Shown here: one piece after another, positions 25,276 through 36,979 of the stretch
Position numbering within the stretch: position 1 is the first letter of the stretch
Layout: every line of letters starts with the position of its first letter
Origin: Burhinus oedicnemus
Lineage: Eukaryota; Chordata; Aves; Charadriiformes; Burhinidae
Length of the DNA: 64,000 nt
Direction: 5' to 3'
Assembly (NCBI GenBank): GCA_008921705.1
Contig: VFFE01006623.1
Location: forward strand, 92,344-156,343
The notes under the pieces: model-generated
What the model was told of the DNA's origin: nothing
Database searches by the model: none
What the model saw: the letters and a program-made list of their open reading frames with translations, nothing else
Program-made: the position numbers and the translations under genes

Positions 25276-26615
25276 AGCACAATGTGGCAAAGACTTTGCC
25301 CATTTCTTCTTATGCTGAAGAACCTGCACTTTTTTTTAAGTTCTGGTACTGGTAACTGTGCAAGTCAGGCATGGGACCACATGGCCCTCAGGTCTGACAA
25401 TATATACGAATTTTTTGAAGACTTCTTGTGTGAAAAAAACTCTTCTTAAGTACCATTTATATGAAAAAAGAAAATACATGGTATTGTGTAGGAAATATTC
25501 ACACTAAACAAGAAATTGTGTTGACTCAATTTTGCTTTTTGTAATAAATAAAAAGAATGTAAGAACAGTTTGTGCTTAATATTTGTGCCATCCTTACCTA
25601 TAAACTTCCCAGTTCCATTTCACTGTGACAAGAGGCCTGTAACGAAGAGATATTTACTATGGTAAGTACCATGCATAAGGATCATATTTCATGCAAGTTA
25701 TTTTTCAAATTTAATGTTATGTAGGTAGCAATTTTCATGGTCATAAAATTGAGTTAACTTAAGAGAGACCTATAAAAATTAGACTGTGTATATCAAACAC
25801 AGTGGCGAAATGTCAAACTGAAATCCATTGCAGTAGCCTGTGTAAATATATTCAGAGCATTGGTTCAATTCACTTTGGAATAAATACTGGAGTGTACAAA
25901 GAACTGCAACTTCTATTGAATTTAGTGATGATTTGACAAGAATAAAAAATAAAAAAATTAATAAAGATTTTAAGATTTGATTTTTTGTTAATGTATTACA
26001 TGTTGCTACAATACCATGTTGCAGTTCAGCTAAGCACTTGGGAAAATCACCACTTATTCCTGTGTTTTTTAAGCACATACTTAAATGACGTACTGATGGA
26101 CCATCAAACAGCAGAGCACTGTCAGGATTGTATAAATAAATTCTTTTAAACTGGCAGAGGTAGGTTTTCAGAGAAAGATTTCCGTATGCATGTAACAACA
26201 GGTGCAAAAGCAGTAGCTGCACCAGGGAAATGCAGTAACGTATTTGCACCATTCTTCACCCTGATACCATCAGTACTACCTCCCATGAAACTACAAAGCT
26301 TTTCAATATGCTTTAATTGCCTGATTTACCTTTTTAGTGAAGAACAAAACTCTTTCTATAATGTATGAGCAGCTATTAAAATAAAAAAGTATAAGCCAAT
26401 AATGAAGACAACAGCCTATTACTAATAGGTTAAAAATTGGGGCATAGGGGTGGGTTTTTTTGTTTGTTTTGGTTTTTAGTTTTGGGGGGAAGGGAGTGTC
26501 CAAAAACATTTTAGTCCTTATTAGAAGTCTGTATACTGGACTGTACAAATTGATACAATTGATGAATGGCCACTTTTGGCTTCAGTCCAGCCACCAAATG
26601 ACCACAGACAGAAAT
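25276..26615. other. AT-rich DNA, no gene recognised
   Basis: Contains a 157-codon minus-strand frame at 25779-26252, the longest outside recognised repeats. Its translation shows a hydrophobic N-terminus (L-V-Q-L-L-L-L-H-L-L-L-H) but no recognisable family. It overlaps a possible amniote-repeat relic at 26020-26110, so it is regarded as fortuitous. Confidence 0.5.
26020..26110. repeat. Possible ancient amniote repeat relic
   Basis: The text cagttcagctaagcacttgg and, further on, aagcacatacttaaatgacg resembles the amniote repeat with alternating AAGCACTTAAGCAC-type arms. It is worn and the call rests on remembered sequence. Confidence 0.35.
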
Positions 26616-26686
26616 ATAATGGTTGGACTCGATGATCTTAAAGGTCCCTTCAAACCTAGATGATTCTAAGATTTTATGATTCTATA
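26616..26686 (+). mobile_element. CR1 LINE 3'-tail fragment
   Basis: About 70 bp of CR1 3' end in the plus orientation: ggttggactcgatgatctta, then aggtcccttcaaacctagat, and a tail of two diverged octamers ending attttatgattctata. It is extremely 5'-truncated. Confidence 0.88.
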
Positions 26687-29479
26687 AAGGAGTTATTTTC
26701 TCTAAGATCTTTTGCAAGCTTTGGCTTCTCTGTTAAGATTGCTTAAATAATACTATTTGTGATGATCTAAAATGGGCATTCTTGCTTTTGTGTTAATCTG
26801 GGAACAAAACAAAACATCCTAGAAGACAGTCTGCAACTGTAAAATAGCCAGTGCATATCGAGATACAGAAATATTGGTTGCTATAATACATAAACAGTCT
26901 TAGACCTATATATATTTATAGCCCACCCTGTCTGTCTGTCTCTTTCTTTATTAAATATATAGCCACCTTACAACTGTAAAATAACTGCCGCCAACTACTA
27001 TAAAATAACTCATCATAAACTAAGCCACATTCAAACATCTAAATGACATGTGGCATGCTTTGCAGTCTATGATTCAACCCATCAATTATACTGGTCCTCA
27101 GTATCTTCTACTTTTGAAAGACTAACTGCAAACTGTAAACATCACCCACTTTATCTTTTGTCGTCCTCAAAGATAGCAATGCTTCTTCAGATGGAACACG
27201 TTTAATCTAAAACATTAGAAAACTGCATTTTTTGTATACTGATAACTATTATATTTTTTTATATGGTGTTATTATGTGGTGTGTTTCCTCAAAATCTTCA
27301 TAGCATTTCCAAGCTGTATAGACATAACACTCTCATCTGTGACAGATAGCTGTCTCATTTCTAGAGTAAATGTAATGACATAGTAAAGGTGTAGGCATCC
27401 AAGAAAGGTGTTAAAAGATGAAAAGTTGGGAGATCTGTTAGCAGAATCTACAAGAATCACGTGCAGTTTGTTTGCAGTTTGCAGCTCCCTGCATATGTTT
27501 AACAATTCTTTTTGTGTGGATTTTCTTGTAGTGGCAAGAAATTTCAAAGGAAATGGATAGTTGTAGCTACCAAATAAGAAACACTGATATTAAAAGGATC
27601 TTATACTTTTAGAAAAAAATAATTTAGTGGTTTGTAGGAAAGTAAAAATATAGATTTTAGTCTCATTAGCTGCATTTAATGTTTTTTCAATTAGTAATTA
27701 CTTTAAACCTTCAAAATATAATATGTGGGTATTCATGAGTTTGTAAATATTTTTGGTTAGAACTGATTACATTTCTCACTTTGTCCTCACTGTCCCACAG
27801 CAAGGACATTTCCTTCGTATCACTTCACTTACTATTTGCTCACATTTTAGATAACCAAAGATGCTTCTTTAGGACTTAGATGCATGGTAAGAAAGGCAGT
27901 TACATTCCTCAAATCATCAGGAAACAAGGTCATAGAATGTACAAATGTACTGAACATTCTGTGTATTGGCAATAGGCCTAAAAATCAGCAAGCGCATGGA
28001 ATTGTAAATGTTAATATTCAAAAATAAATTATTACAATCAGTCATCATTTAGGATTTTTTGCATACAAGATCAACAACAGCCATTCTTTAGGATTAAATA
28101 CACATCCACAGCAATCATTGTTCTGATAGCTAAATGAGGGTATACATAAATTACTGTGCCAAAACCCGACATTTATATAAACAGGAATAGTCCTTAGATT
28201 CATGAATATTTGGAAACGTCCTTGACCCTTTTTTTCCCCTCTGCTCTTTTACTTTATACCTTCACACTCTCTGGGATATGCTGAGAAGACCTCCCCTATT
28301 CATTCAAATTTCAAAATGATGATTTTTATAAAACAAAACCAAAACATAAACTTTATTTCAGGGTTCAAAGTAGTCTCTATAGATTTATGAGATTACTAAA
28401 TTAAAAGCTGTAATACTGGTCTAGACTACAAATAATCATTTTGTTACAAAATAATGATGACTGCTGAAGAAATAAAAACAAAACAGTTGCTTTCTTTTAT
28501 CCGATTTCCCTTTCAGAGGCAGTCTAGAATTTCCCATTCCAAAACACTTCAAATTAAATCACCTTTTAATTAAAAACCTTTTTGATGTCTTTACTATGCC
28601 TTCTTATTCCCTCCTTCCTATCCAGCTCTTTTTCTCCCATCTTGCAGCTGGCTTCCAAATGTCACTAATTCAGCCTTATCATCATTTCCCATTTCCCACT
28701 TTCCCAGTTTCAGTGCTAACAGTTTAACACTTCTTTCAGCTCAGAAATAGCGGAAGTCCTCATAAGCATTTCAGAATGCAGATAATCTGGTTTCATAAAG
28801 AAACTTTTAATTTATTTTAATAGCCTGTGCAGAAAGAAAGTATTCTTGTAAAACAGGATATTGAGAGTGGTCTGTAGATAAAAACAGTGGGAAAATCTTA
28901 AAGGACACCCAGGCCAATGATTTCACACAGCACTGCGCCGTACCATACCATTCGAACTTAGCAGGTCAGGCAAAGAGTGAATCCAAGTTAAAAATGCTAG
29001 AAGAAATGTAATTGAATCCAAGGTAAATATGCCAAACATGATTCCACTGCATAGAGGTATCCAGACAGCTTTGATATCCACCAGAAATATAATTGAATAC
29101 ACTTGAAGTCTACAAAGAACACAGTGATTATAGGTTAGCAGAGCTTCCAAAGTAGCAAGGACACTGCAGTCAGGTGCAGAAGACATCTTTGCCATCAACC
29201 TACCAGCCACTTATTGGTTACTTTAAAAATAGTAAATTCATACTACAACAGGTTCACAATGGTGAAAGGACAGATTTTTCCTTCATAAAGGACAGCAGGG
29301 ACATATAATGTAGTTATTTGCTAAACTGTTGTATCTAACAGTCTTGCAAAGATATTTTGGGTGGAATAATAGAAAACATAAAATTATTATATGGCAACCA
29401 CAACAATAAGAGGAACATTATAACATGCTTTTATTTTTATCTCAAATCAATTTATTCTTTGGAAACCAGAGCACTGACA
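26687..29479. other. AT-rich DNA, no gene recognised
   Basis: Only short unsupported frames (91 codons at 27272-27547, -; 95 codons at 28923-29210, -). A TCTG run lies at about 26932-26943. No other feature seen. Confidence 0.55.
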
Positions 29480-30110
29480 TAATATAGGACTGGAAATAAC
29501 CTCTTGCATCATCATATAGTGTTCCCTATCATTGTCATTAGCTTTTCCAACTCCTTACAGAAAGACAGTTAATTTTCTACCACTACTGGCATTTGGAAGG
29601 ATGATCCTGATTGTTTTATAACCTAGGAATTTCTTCTAACTTCTAGCCAAACTTTACTCATGGCCAGTACACACTTCCTGTTTTTCTCTAATCTTTTAAA
29701 AAACCTGATTTGTTATGCTCAGGGATAACCATTACTTTCTCTATGGCCATACTGCATGCCTAATTATTAAACTTTGGTTTCTATCACATTGAAGTTCAGG
29801 GTTGTCCTTTGACTAATGAAAATGGACAGAATCTTTTCTTCCTCTGTCATTTTCATCTATTCTGCCCAATTTTATTGTGATTTTTGTATTAATTCCTGAG
29901 CAAGTGAGCTTGAACTTTGTTTTATTATTATATTACATCCAATTTCTGTTTCTTAAAGCTTGAAAGTAGTCCACATTTCCTGCATAACATTTTGATCATC
30001 CCCTGTGTTGAAATGTCTTTATATCACCACCAGATTTCACTAGCTTGTTACAACTTCTGTGAAGGTCATTTAGTAACATTGTTCAAAAATCAAGGTTCAG
30101 ATATTCAGAG
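29480..30110 (-). mobile_element. Ancient CR1/L3-like LINE relic
   Basis: Minus-strand remnant. The stretch at about 30030-30095 (ccagatttcactagcttgtt, then ggtcatttagtaacattgtt) matches the region between the FADD box and the upstream I-F-I-N-D-L block. The part at about 29575-29660 resembles the C-terminal and 3' region. Every frame is closed. Boundaries are approximate and the match is from memory of amniote L3/CR1 text. Confidence 0.5.
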
Positions 30111-30664
30111 TTTAACAAATGCATGTTGTCGAGGAGGTTTTTAGGCCTCATCACTCTTTGTCTAAATCGTACCAGAATTAAAAAAAACTATTATGAGGCA
30201 ACATTTTTTCCTTTTTTTAAGAAAAATAATTGCTTCATAATAAAAAGTCAGTAACATTTTTCAGAAACCTGAAACAACTCTCATGTTTGAAATCCAACCC
30301 TGATATTCAGTACAACTCCACTGCTGTGAGTGTAACTTGTCACAAGTACCAGATGTATTTGAAATAATTCCCCTAGTTAACCCTCTGAATCACATTTGAC
30401 TAATTTACAGTCTGAGAGGAACAAGGCTGTTGATAATTCTAATTTCTAACTACTTGGGCCCTTTATCACTAAAATTTAAATTTAAAATTACCCTAAATGT
30501 ATGTATGAGTGTAGTTATCAAGGGCTTCTCTAGGAATGGTATAATAGTGGAAAGACGCTGGTATCTCACAATATTTCCAAAGATTTGAGTCTGAGTTTCC
30601 CTCTGGAGCCATGCTGAGAGCTGTTCACAGTTAAAACAACCATTTTGTCCAGAGAGTCAAAACT
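30111..30664. other. AT-rich DNA, nothing recognised
   Basis: No gene or repeat seen. This is the pre-insertion flank of the LTR that follows. Confidence 0.5.
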
Positions 30665-30669
30665 ACTAG
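30665..30669. repeat. Target-site duplication of the outer LTR (ACTAG, left copy)
   Basis: ACTAG stands directly left of the LTR terminus TGTCGAGG, and an identical ACTAG stands at 32277-32281 directly right of the other terminus. This fixes both ends of the outer LTR. Confidence 0.85.
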
Positions 30670-30716
30670 TGTCGAGGTTTAACCCCAGCCAGCAACTGGG
30701 ACCATGCAGTTGTTCA

Positions 30717-30721
30717 CTCAC
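30717..30721. repeat. Target-site duplication of the inner LTR (CTCAC, left copy)
   Basis: CTCAC is repeated at 31799-31803, and two further shared bases make a 7-bp match, CACTCAC. Deleting the insert and one copy restores continuous outer-LTR text across the junction. This supports a single clean insertion. Confidence 0.8.
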
Positions 30722-31798
30722 CGTAGTGGTGCAACCCCCACCCCCTTGGCTACTCGGTACTTGGTGCGATTCCCCATCCCTGAGCTGCATACCCACCTAG
30801 GAGATACCAGGCATGAATTGCGAAAAATAAAAGACCAGAGCACTAAGGCACTCCCTTAACGCGCCTGGCTGTTGTTTCCCCTGTCACTTGAGAATATCAC
30901 TCCCTGACAGCCCAGTACATCTGTACCTGGCTCATGGTCCAAAGGGAGTTGGTACCAGAACTTGCAGAACTAACAAGTTTTGAGCTTGCACAACTAGTGG
31001 AAAGTACCGGAATATTCCATCGTCCAAGTTGGGCCACAGTGGAAAGTTACCTGATGAAAGTCAATTATCTCGGATCCTATAAGTAGCAATTCTAGTGAAG
31101 ACCCTTTGAGCTCTTCTGGATCGCAGCGGGCTGTGGCCAGTACCTCCCCTGAGTCGGGACGCTGTCTCAGGCAAACTTCACGAAGACTAGGGACCAGGGC
31201 AAGACAATCCTTCTCGAGCCTCAATTACCGCTCGTTGAAGAATACCGATGCATCATGAGTATTTGCCCTAACTCGGAAGGGAAATTTTAACTATAGGCTA
31301 GCCTCTCTTTCATCCACCTCTCCATTTATACGTTTGTATGAATTAGCTTTATGGATGTGGATGTTCTTCCATTTTCTGTGCACGTGTAGGAGTTAAAAGG
31401 GGTACCTGCCGACTCAATAAAGTCATGCAATATTAAGAGATCTTCGATCTCAGCGGTTATAAACTGCGGTGTATACATGTTTGTGTAAGAGTGTGTGTGT
31501 GTGTGTGCACTCATATGCTTTGTTTATATGTATATACATTAATCTGAGATCTGTGCTTTGCTCTCATATGTATACATATTAGTTTGGGATAACTTATAGT
31601 AAGTTAGTGTGAATCTTGTCAGCTTTGAATCTGTTATCAAGTCGCTGTTCATTTATTTAGTTAAATCACTTTGTAAATCTTTAAATCGGTTAATGATTAA
31701 GCGCTGCTAAAACTCAATCTCTTGATCTGCCTCAAATCACAAATAAAATTGAACTGCTGCTAAATCATAACTGTGTCTGATACTTCCATCCCACAACA
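30722..31798. mobile_element. Solo LTR (inner), nested inside the outer LTR
   Basis: A 1,077-bp insertion with imperfect terminal inverted repeats. The left end is CGTAGTGG, and the right end, reverse-complemented, is TGTTGTGG. The ends therefore look like TG...CA with the first T mutated to C. AATAAA signals at 31416-31421 and 31742-31747 favour the plus orientation, but only weakly. A GT run lies at 31491-31507. The part at 31000-31270 keeps many CpG dinucleotides, unlike the AT-rich flanks, so the insertion is probably young. No retroviral coding sequence is present. The family is not recognised with certainty. It must be younger than the outer LTR that it splits. Confidence 0.75.
31491..31507. 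repeat. (GT)n microsatellite inside the inner LTR
   Basis: Seventeen bases of alternating GT within the inner LTR, followed by a TATATGTATATAC-type stretch. Confidence 0.9.
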
Positions 31799-32046
31799 CT
31801 CACTCTCACATACACACTGCACCCCGTAGGATAAGGAGAGAAGGGAGAAAAAGGAGGAAAAAAATCATGGGTTGAGATAAAGACAATTTAAGAACACAGT
31901 AACAGAAGAGAAAATAATGATAATAATAATGGTAAAAGAATATATGAAATAAAGTGATGCAATGCAATTGCTCTCACCACCTGATGATTGATTGCCCAGC
32001 CCAATCCAAGTAGCAATCACGGGTTCCTGTCCCCCGGCCAACCCCC

Positions 32047-32056
32047 ATTTATATAC
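32047..32056 (-). promoter_or_regulatory. TATA box of the outer LTR
   Basis: The minus strand reads agtatataaatg immediately downstream of GATGTCATGCTCA. This is the U3 promoter arrangement recalled for this LTR family. The nested LTR lies downstream of this TATA box in the sense direction and separates it from the far end of U5. Confidence 0.6.
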
Positions 32057-32281
32057 TGAGCATGACATCTATGATATAGAATATTCCTTTGGTCAGCTTG
32101 TCCTGTTTATGCTCCCTCTCAGCTTCTATGGGAAGCTGAAAAAGTCCTTGACTTAATATAAACATTATTAGCAACAACTAAAACAACAGGTGTTATCAAC
32201 ATTATCCTCATACTAAATCCAAAACACAGCAGTTACTGGGAAGAAAATTAACTCTATCCCAGCTGAAACTGGGAAAACTAG

Positions 32282-33649
32282 ATACATTATTAATTATCTC
32301 ATTTTCTTCTGCACATTGGCAAGAGAATGTGGCATTCCTTAATCATACTAGCCCAGTTACTATTTTTGACTTATATACTCTGCTGAATCAAGACTGTTGG
32401 CTCAGCAGGTCTATTAGGATATTTTTTATTCTTATGGTGTTCTACACAAAAAAATAATCAGTACTGGAATTCTCCAGTCAGCACAAGTGGCTTGAACAAA
32501 TACCAAAACATGTTTAATACTGTGGAAATGTATTATACAGTATATATTACAAATTTACTCCAAAGCTTTACTTTTTTCTCTCAGCAAATAGAATCTATAA
32601 AGAAAGCTGCACTCAGAACCCTGAGGCAGATCAATTTTTATGACCATAAAATTGTTTTGCTATTTTATTTCCTTACTAGAAGTGAAGAAGAATTTCTGAT
32701 TGATGGTGTTTTCTGATGTTCAATTAATTATATACAAAGATAAAGAGACAAGGTTGTTAGCTGAAGAACAGTAATATGTCAAAAATTTAGCAATAAAGCA
32801 ACAGAAAATCTGTAATATAAAGTTTATTGTGACCTTTTTCACCATATTGTCTTTACACAAGAGATCAAAATCTGGGGGGCAAATGACTAGTTTATCTAGT
32901 GCAGCAAGCATGAATCTCAGTAAGCTTCTGCGCAAATTCTGCATTAAGGAACGAAGTACTACTAAACAATGGGATCAGAGTTGTCTTGCCACATCCTGCA
33001 CTCTGATCCAGCCCTGAACATGGAGGCATCTAGTATTTCTACATTATGAAAGGAAGGAATTTCCAGTATTCATGAAAGGGGTGGCAAGAATGTCCAAGTA
33101 AGCAACTGCTGAGAATTAATCAAGTGCAATTCCAAACGTAGCTATCATTCAGCATGGTGATTCAGTAACTGCATTTATAATAGTAAACGGTTTCATTTAC
33201 TAAGACTAGATGGCATGAAACTGCCAGTATCTCTGTGAGTAACTCTCTCTTTCTCCAGAACAGGGTGACTGCATGAAATCTGCTTAATGGAAATGGTTCC
33301 TGGGGTGCTCTGATTTTCAAAGAACTGCCTAGAAGAAATTTGAAAGGATCCATTCTTATTATTAATATCATTATTAATATCAACAACCACATTGCAGTGC
33401 AATTTAACATTTCAAGGTACTGTTTAATTTAACAATTGTAGATTTAGAATCCAAATATATACTCTAGGTCAATTAAGGCTAGAGTCCAGTACTACAAAAA
33501 GTGACAGAGAAGGTGAAGAAACAAATAGAACCCATAGGGGGATTTTTCTGTAGATTTACTCCCAATCACTAAGGAAGGGTTGCTTGAAAAGCTGAAAGAT
33601 AATTTGGGAGTGATCTTCAAAATCTGTTATAATTGTTGAAGAAAATTAA
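32282..33649. other. AT-rich DNA, no gene recognised
   Basis: Overlapping 60-82-codon frames on both strands carry no recognisable domain. No repeat could be identified. Confidence 0.5.
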
Positions 33650-35010
33650 TTTTCTCAATATTCATCAAATTCGTAAGAGACATTGCATGTGAAGTGAGTC
33701 AAAAGGAGAAAGTCTCAGGAGGAACTTACATTTTCTCAAACAAATTACACTTAGAGCACTCATGTAAACTATGACAGCTGAAAGAGGTAGCAAGTGACCT
33801 ACTTGGATAAATCTGGTGCTCTTCATTGATTCAAAAGCAAGGGGAAAGCATGCAAAGAATGAATGGAAATCCAAACCAACCAAACTCTGTGGAACCAAGT
33901 GGAAGTTGATCTGAGAGACATGAAATGAGATCCAAATAGGAAGACACATCCAAACTATCAAGAATCAACTCCACAGTAACAAAAGTAAAGATAAAAACAA
34001 AGTAGTAATTGATCACTACCCAACAAGAGGGAACACTTAGTAACAAGGAAGTGACCTAGGTATAATTTTGGACACTTTTGCCCAATTGAAAAGAACAACT
34101 TCAATTAATACAAACAAAAAATGCTGAGTTCTTCAGATAGAAAATTAAAATGCCAGCTAAGAACATATTTAGTTTTTTCATACTGGCTGGGTCTGATGAA
34201 TGTCATGATAAGGTAACAAAAAGATGGCTGAAATAATCTCTGAAATTACAGCAGTTATCCTTGAGAATTTGTGGAGGATGGAAGACGGATCAAAAGACCA
34301 GAAGGAAAAATGCAGTGCTTAACTTCAGCAAACATAAGGAAAATAACTCAAGGATTATAGATCCTACCTTCAAATAATCAAATAGCCAATTTGTAAATAT
34401 GGGGAAGATAACAAAGAGCTGGTGCATATTTGTCAGATCAAATCATGTTAAGCAAAGTACATTTCTTTCTACAACTGACTAATAGATCTTGTGGGTAGGA
34501 AAGAAGTAGTATGGATATGCACCTTGACTTTAGGATGGCTTTTGACACCAATTTATATGACAGTATTGTAAGCAAGCTAGGGAAAAAAGATCTGGAATAA
34601 GTATAAGATCCTCCACAGGGAGTGTGCACTAATACAGGAGGGAGGAAACCATTATATATAATTTATATAAAAGATGTAATGTTGTTTAGCCTAAGAAAAG
34701 GGAGGAAGTATAATACTGTTCAACTACAAAAGAAGCTGTTACAGATGAAGAAACCGCCTTTTTTCATGGTGGGTATGAGAAAGAGTAAACTGCAGCAAGA
34801 AAGATTCAGGGAGACTCTTGGGAAAAAGCATCAGTGCTTTGGAATAGAAAGTCAGACCCATGGGCACCAGGAGACAAAGGCAGAGCAGGCAGGGCCATCA
34901 CTGCCATCAGAGGGCTTTACAAACAGAGAAGATAAAGGTCTGTCAGGAATGGAATAGGCACAGTTAATACTGCTTTGAGTGAGGAGCTAGACGAGATTAA
35001 ATTTAGCACC
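33650..35010 (+). mobile_element. Ancient CR1 LINE relic, RT through 3' part
   Basis: A worn plus-strand copy with landmarks in the right order. The text ggctgaaataatctctgaaa at about 34224 and gttatccttgagaatttgtg at about 34252 match the region before RT motif 1. At 34518-34566 a frame gives H-L-D-F-R-M-A-F-D, the motif A box, with its first aspartate kept. At 34784-34806 aaactgcagcaagaaagatt matches the late L-Q-Q-G-R-F-R block. At 34938-35000 the text matches the last coding and 3' UTR part. The stretch between motif A and the late block is too short for the intact RT, so an internal deletion is likely. The left boundary is uncertain. Confidence 0.62.
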
Positions 35011-35889
35011 ATACAATTCAATTTTCCTATCGTAACTCCCTCACCAATGCCTGCTGAGGTGTCTGTTGTTCAAACTGTACAAGCCTTCATGTTCTTTGGT
35101 GGGTATGGTACATTCAGTTTTGAACATCTATCTAGAAAAAGACAGATACAGCAGCCTCAAAGACATGGTAGAAGGATTTGGAAGCTGATACAGACATGCT
35201 GTCTCCTTTATGCTTAACCTTAGTGCTGCCTGGCATGAAGTTGCAAATCCTGAGGTGTACGTGTGTTTGCAGGCAGCACACCATATCCCATTGTAAAGGT
35301 CATAAACCATTAAAAGTAAGTCAGAACTTCTTTGTGAAGCAGAAAGCCTCATTTCAGGCTTTCGAACTCCCTTGTTTACTTTACCCTCTTTGTAAAATGC
35401 AGGTGATTATATTTTCTTATTTCTTGGGCATTTGTGTCGGGAATAATGACCTTATTTCAGCAAAGCAGCATGACAAAACGATTTGATTTGAAGACATACC
35501 TTAAGCAAAAACCCTGAAGCAGAGAGACTGCCAAAAATAGCAAGAAATTCTATATTTCTGCCTCTTTTTCATTATTACTGGTTTTGTCTTTTTTGGTGAA
35601 AAATGACAAACCAATAAAAATCATAACATTTTCAGCCAGCTAAAAAGAATTTTAATTCTATTAAGCTTTGGAAACTTAGAATAATTTCTGGATACCTTTA
35701 AACACTTCCAAAAAGACAAACCAACTTGACATTTGACTTTGTAAATCATGCTAAAATGAATGTAAGTGCCCTGGGTCACAGAAGATCAGAAAAGTAAAAA
35801 ATATTAAAAGTAATTCTCTGAAGTGCAGGTGTTGTTCTGTCTTGAGTGATATTGAGATTACACAATCAGTCAAGCTTGGAAACTTAGAG
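35011..35889. other. AT-rich DNA, no gene recognised
   Basis: A 102-codon plus-strand frame at 35178-35486 is not recognisable. No repeat identified. Confidence 0.5.
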
Positions 35890-36028
35890 GATCCCTTCTT
35901 CTGCATTGCCTGGACCTCCTGCAGCTGTCTCCAGGGCCTGGCTTTCTTCTAGTCTGACTCAGTCACCCAGCCTCTGCAGTAGTGAGGCTGAGTGTGTATA
36001 CCTGATAAGCAGTTTACACTATCTACAA

Positions 36029-36048
36029 TATATATGTATACATATATA
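36029..36048. repeat. 20-bp perfect AT-rich palindrome
   Basis: A fully self-complementary 20-mer centred on GTATAC, flanked by non-pairing bases. It is alternating TA-type sequence that could extrude a small cruciform. Probably a degenerate TA microsatellite. Confidence 0.9.
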
Positions 36049-36674
36049 CAGGTCCGGTCACAGATCACAGACAAACACACAGAGCACTCACATGAACACC
36101 AACAGCACCAATGGTCTCATCCTCTTCCCCTCTCTGACTGAGCAGGATAGAGTTCCGATGGTGTGAAAATATGTGTATGCATATGTACAAGGTGGGTCCA
36201 TCCAGCAGCTGGGCTCAGACACTCAGTCTGCCCAGTAGCCGTCCCTTGATCCCAGTCTCCCTAGTTGCTGGCATCTGGACATACAACCCCCCAAGGCCGC
36301 AGCCCACTCCAGGGGCTGGTACAGACCCCCTCTCTCACACAACACCCCCCACACACACTGTGGTACCACAGTCGACCTCCCTGTGCTCTTGCTCTTAAGG
36401 ATGCAGAGGTACTTTCACAGAGGTGAGCTTTAGAGGTCCACTCACCTCCTGGCTCCCAGGTCACTTCACCTACTCACTGGCTAGTCCAGCTTGATCATTG
36501 TTAGCGATCACATGCTCACTTGCACATCTGCACTCATCCCCATATACACACAGGCTAAAGACCCCCTTATCAGAAAATAGTTGAAGGTGAAATTTAATAA
36601 GAAGATAGGACAAACTGAGGTGATTAAGTACAGGGCACGGACAGACAAGTGTGTTGACCAATAAGCTATTTATA

Positions 36675-36979
36675 TGTTGACGCAAAAGGCTCGGACACAA
36701 CACAACGACCAATGTGATCAGGTTAATGCCGCTTTATTGCGCAGATAGCTCAGTTAATATACGTTGTGCTGTTCGAGATAACGCGCCAACAACTTACTGA
36801 TTGGTTTACCTCATTAAGCACGCGCCTAAGGCTACTCTTGATTGGCTCAAAGTACAAGTCCAAGCGGATGCTTTGTCCACCTACATCCTGCTTCAGGTTC
36901 CGCCTTCAGTGCAACCTCCTCCTCCATTCTTGTTTACTCTCTTACCGTGTTGACCGCAAGTAACCTTTCCAGTGCAACA
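36675..36979 (-). mobile_element. Compact solo ERV LTR, 305 bp
   Basis: Its ends are inverted repeats: TGTTG at the left and CAACA at the right. Read on the minus strand it starts tgttgcactggaaagg and has two CCAAT boxes, a TATA-like tatatta and AATAAA about 20 bp further on, then a short U5 ending gcgtcaaca. The small size and the very short TATA-to-AATAAA distance resemble alpharetrovirus-type avian LTRs, though the class is inferred. The flanks are TTTATA (left) and CTTACA (right), which match at four of six positions, possibly a worn 6-bp target duplication. Many CpGs remain. No gag, pol or env sequence is adjacent, so it is a solo LTR. Confidence 0.8.
36733..36846 (-). promoter_or_regulatory. 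Promoter and poly-A elements of the 305-bp LTR
   Basis: On the minus strand: CCAAT at about 36841-36846 and again at about 36800-36805, a TATA-like box at about 36754-36761, and AATAAA at 36733-36738. The order and spacing are those of a retroviral U3-R, and no element is obviously broken. Whether it is active cannot be told from sequence. Confidence 0.65.

Larger units (their letters stand above)
30670..32276 (-). mobile_element. Solo ERV LTR (outer), ERVL-like, interrupted by a second LTR
   Basis: A solo LTR read on the minus strand. Its right part (31804-32276) carries U3, a TATA box (tttatata on the plus strand near 32047) and the conserved catgggttgagataaagaca (31868-31887). Its left 52 bp (30670-30721) is the end of U5, beginning tgtcgaggtttaaccccagc. 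Without the insertion at 30722-31798 and one copy of its target duplication, it is about 525 bp. It is flanked by a 5-bp duplication, ACTAG. Five-base duplications and this size fit class III (ERVL-type) elements, but the class is inferred. No internal retroviral genes are present, so it arose by LTR-LTR recombination. Confidence 0.82.

Noticed and set aside
25779..26252. 157-codon minus-strand frame with a hydrophobic N-terminus
   Set aside because: No recognisable family, very AT-rich surroundings, and overlap with a possible amniote repeat relic. There is no evidence for exon boundaries.
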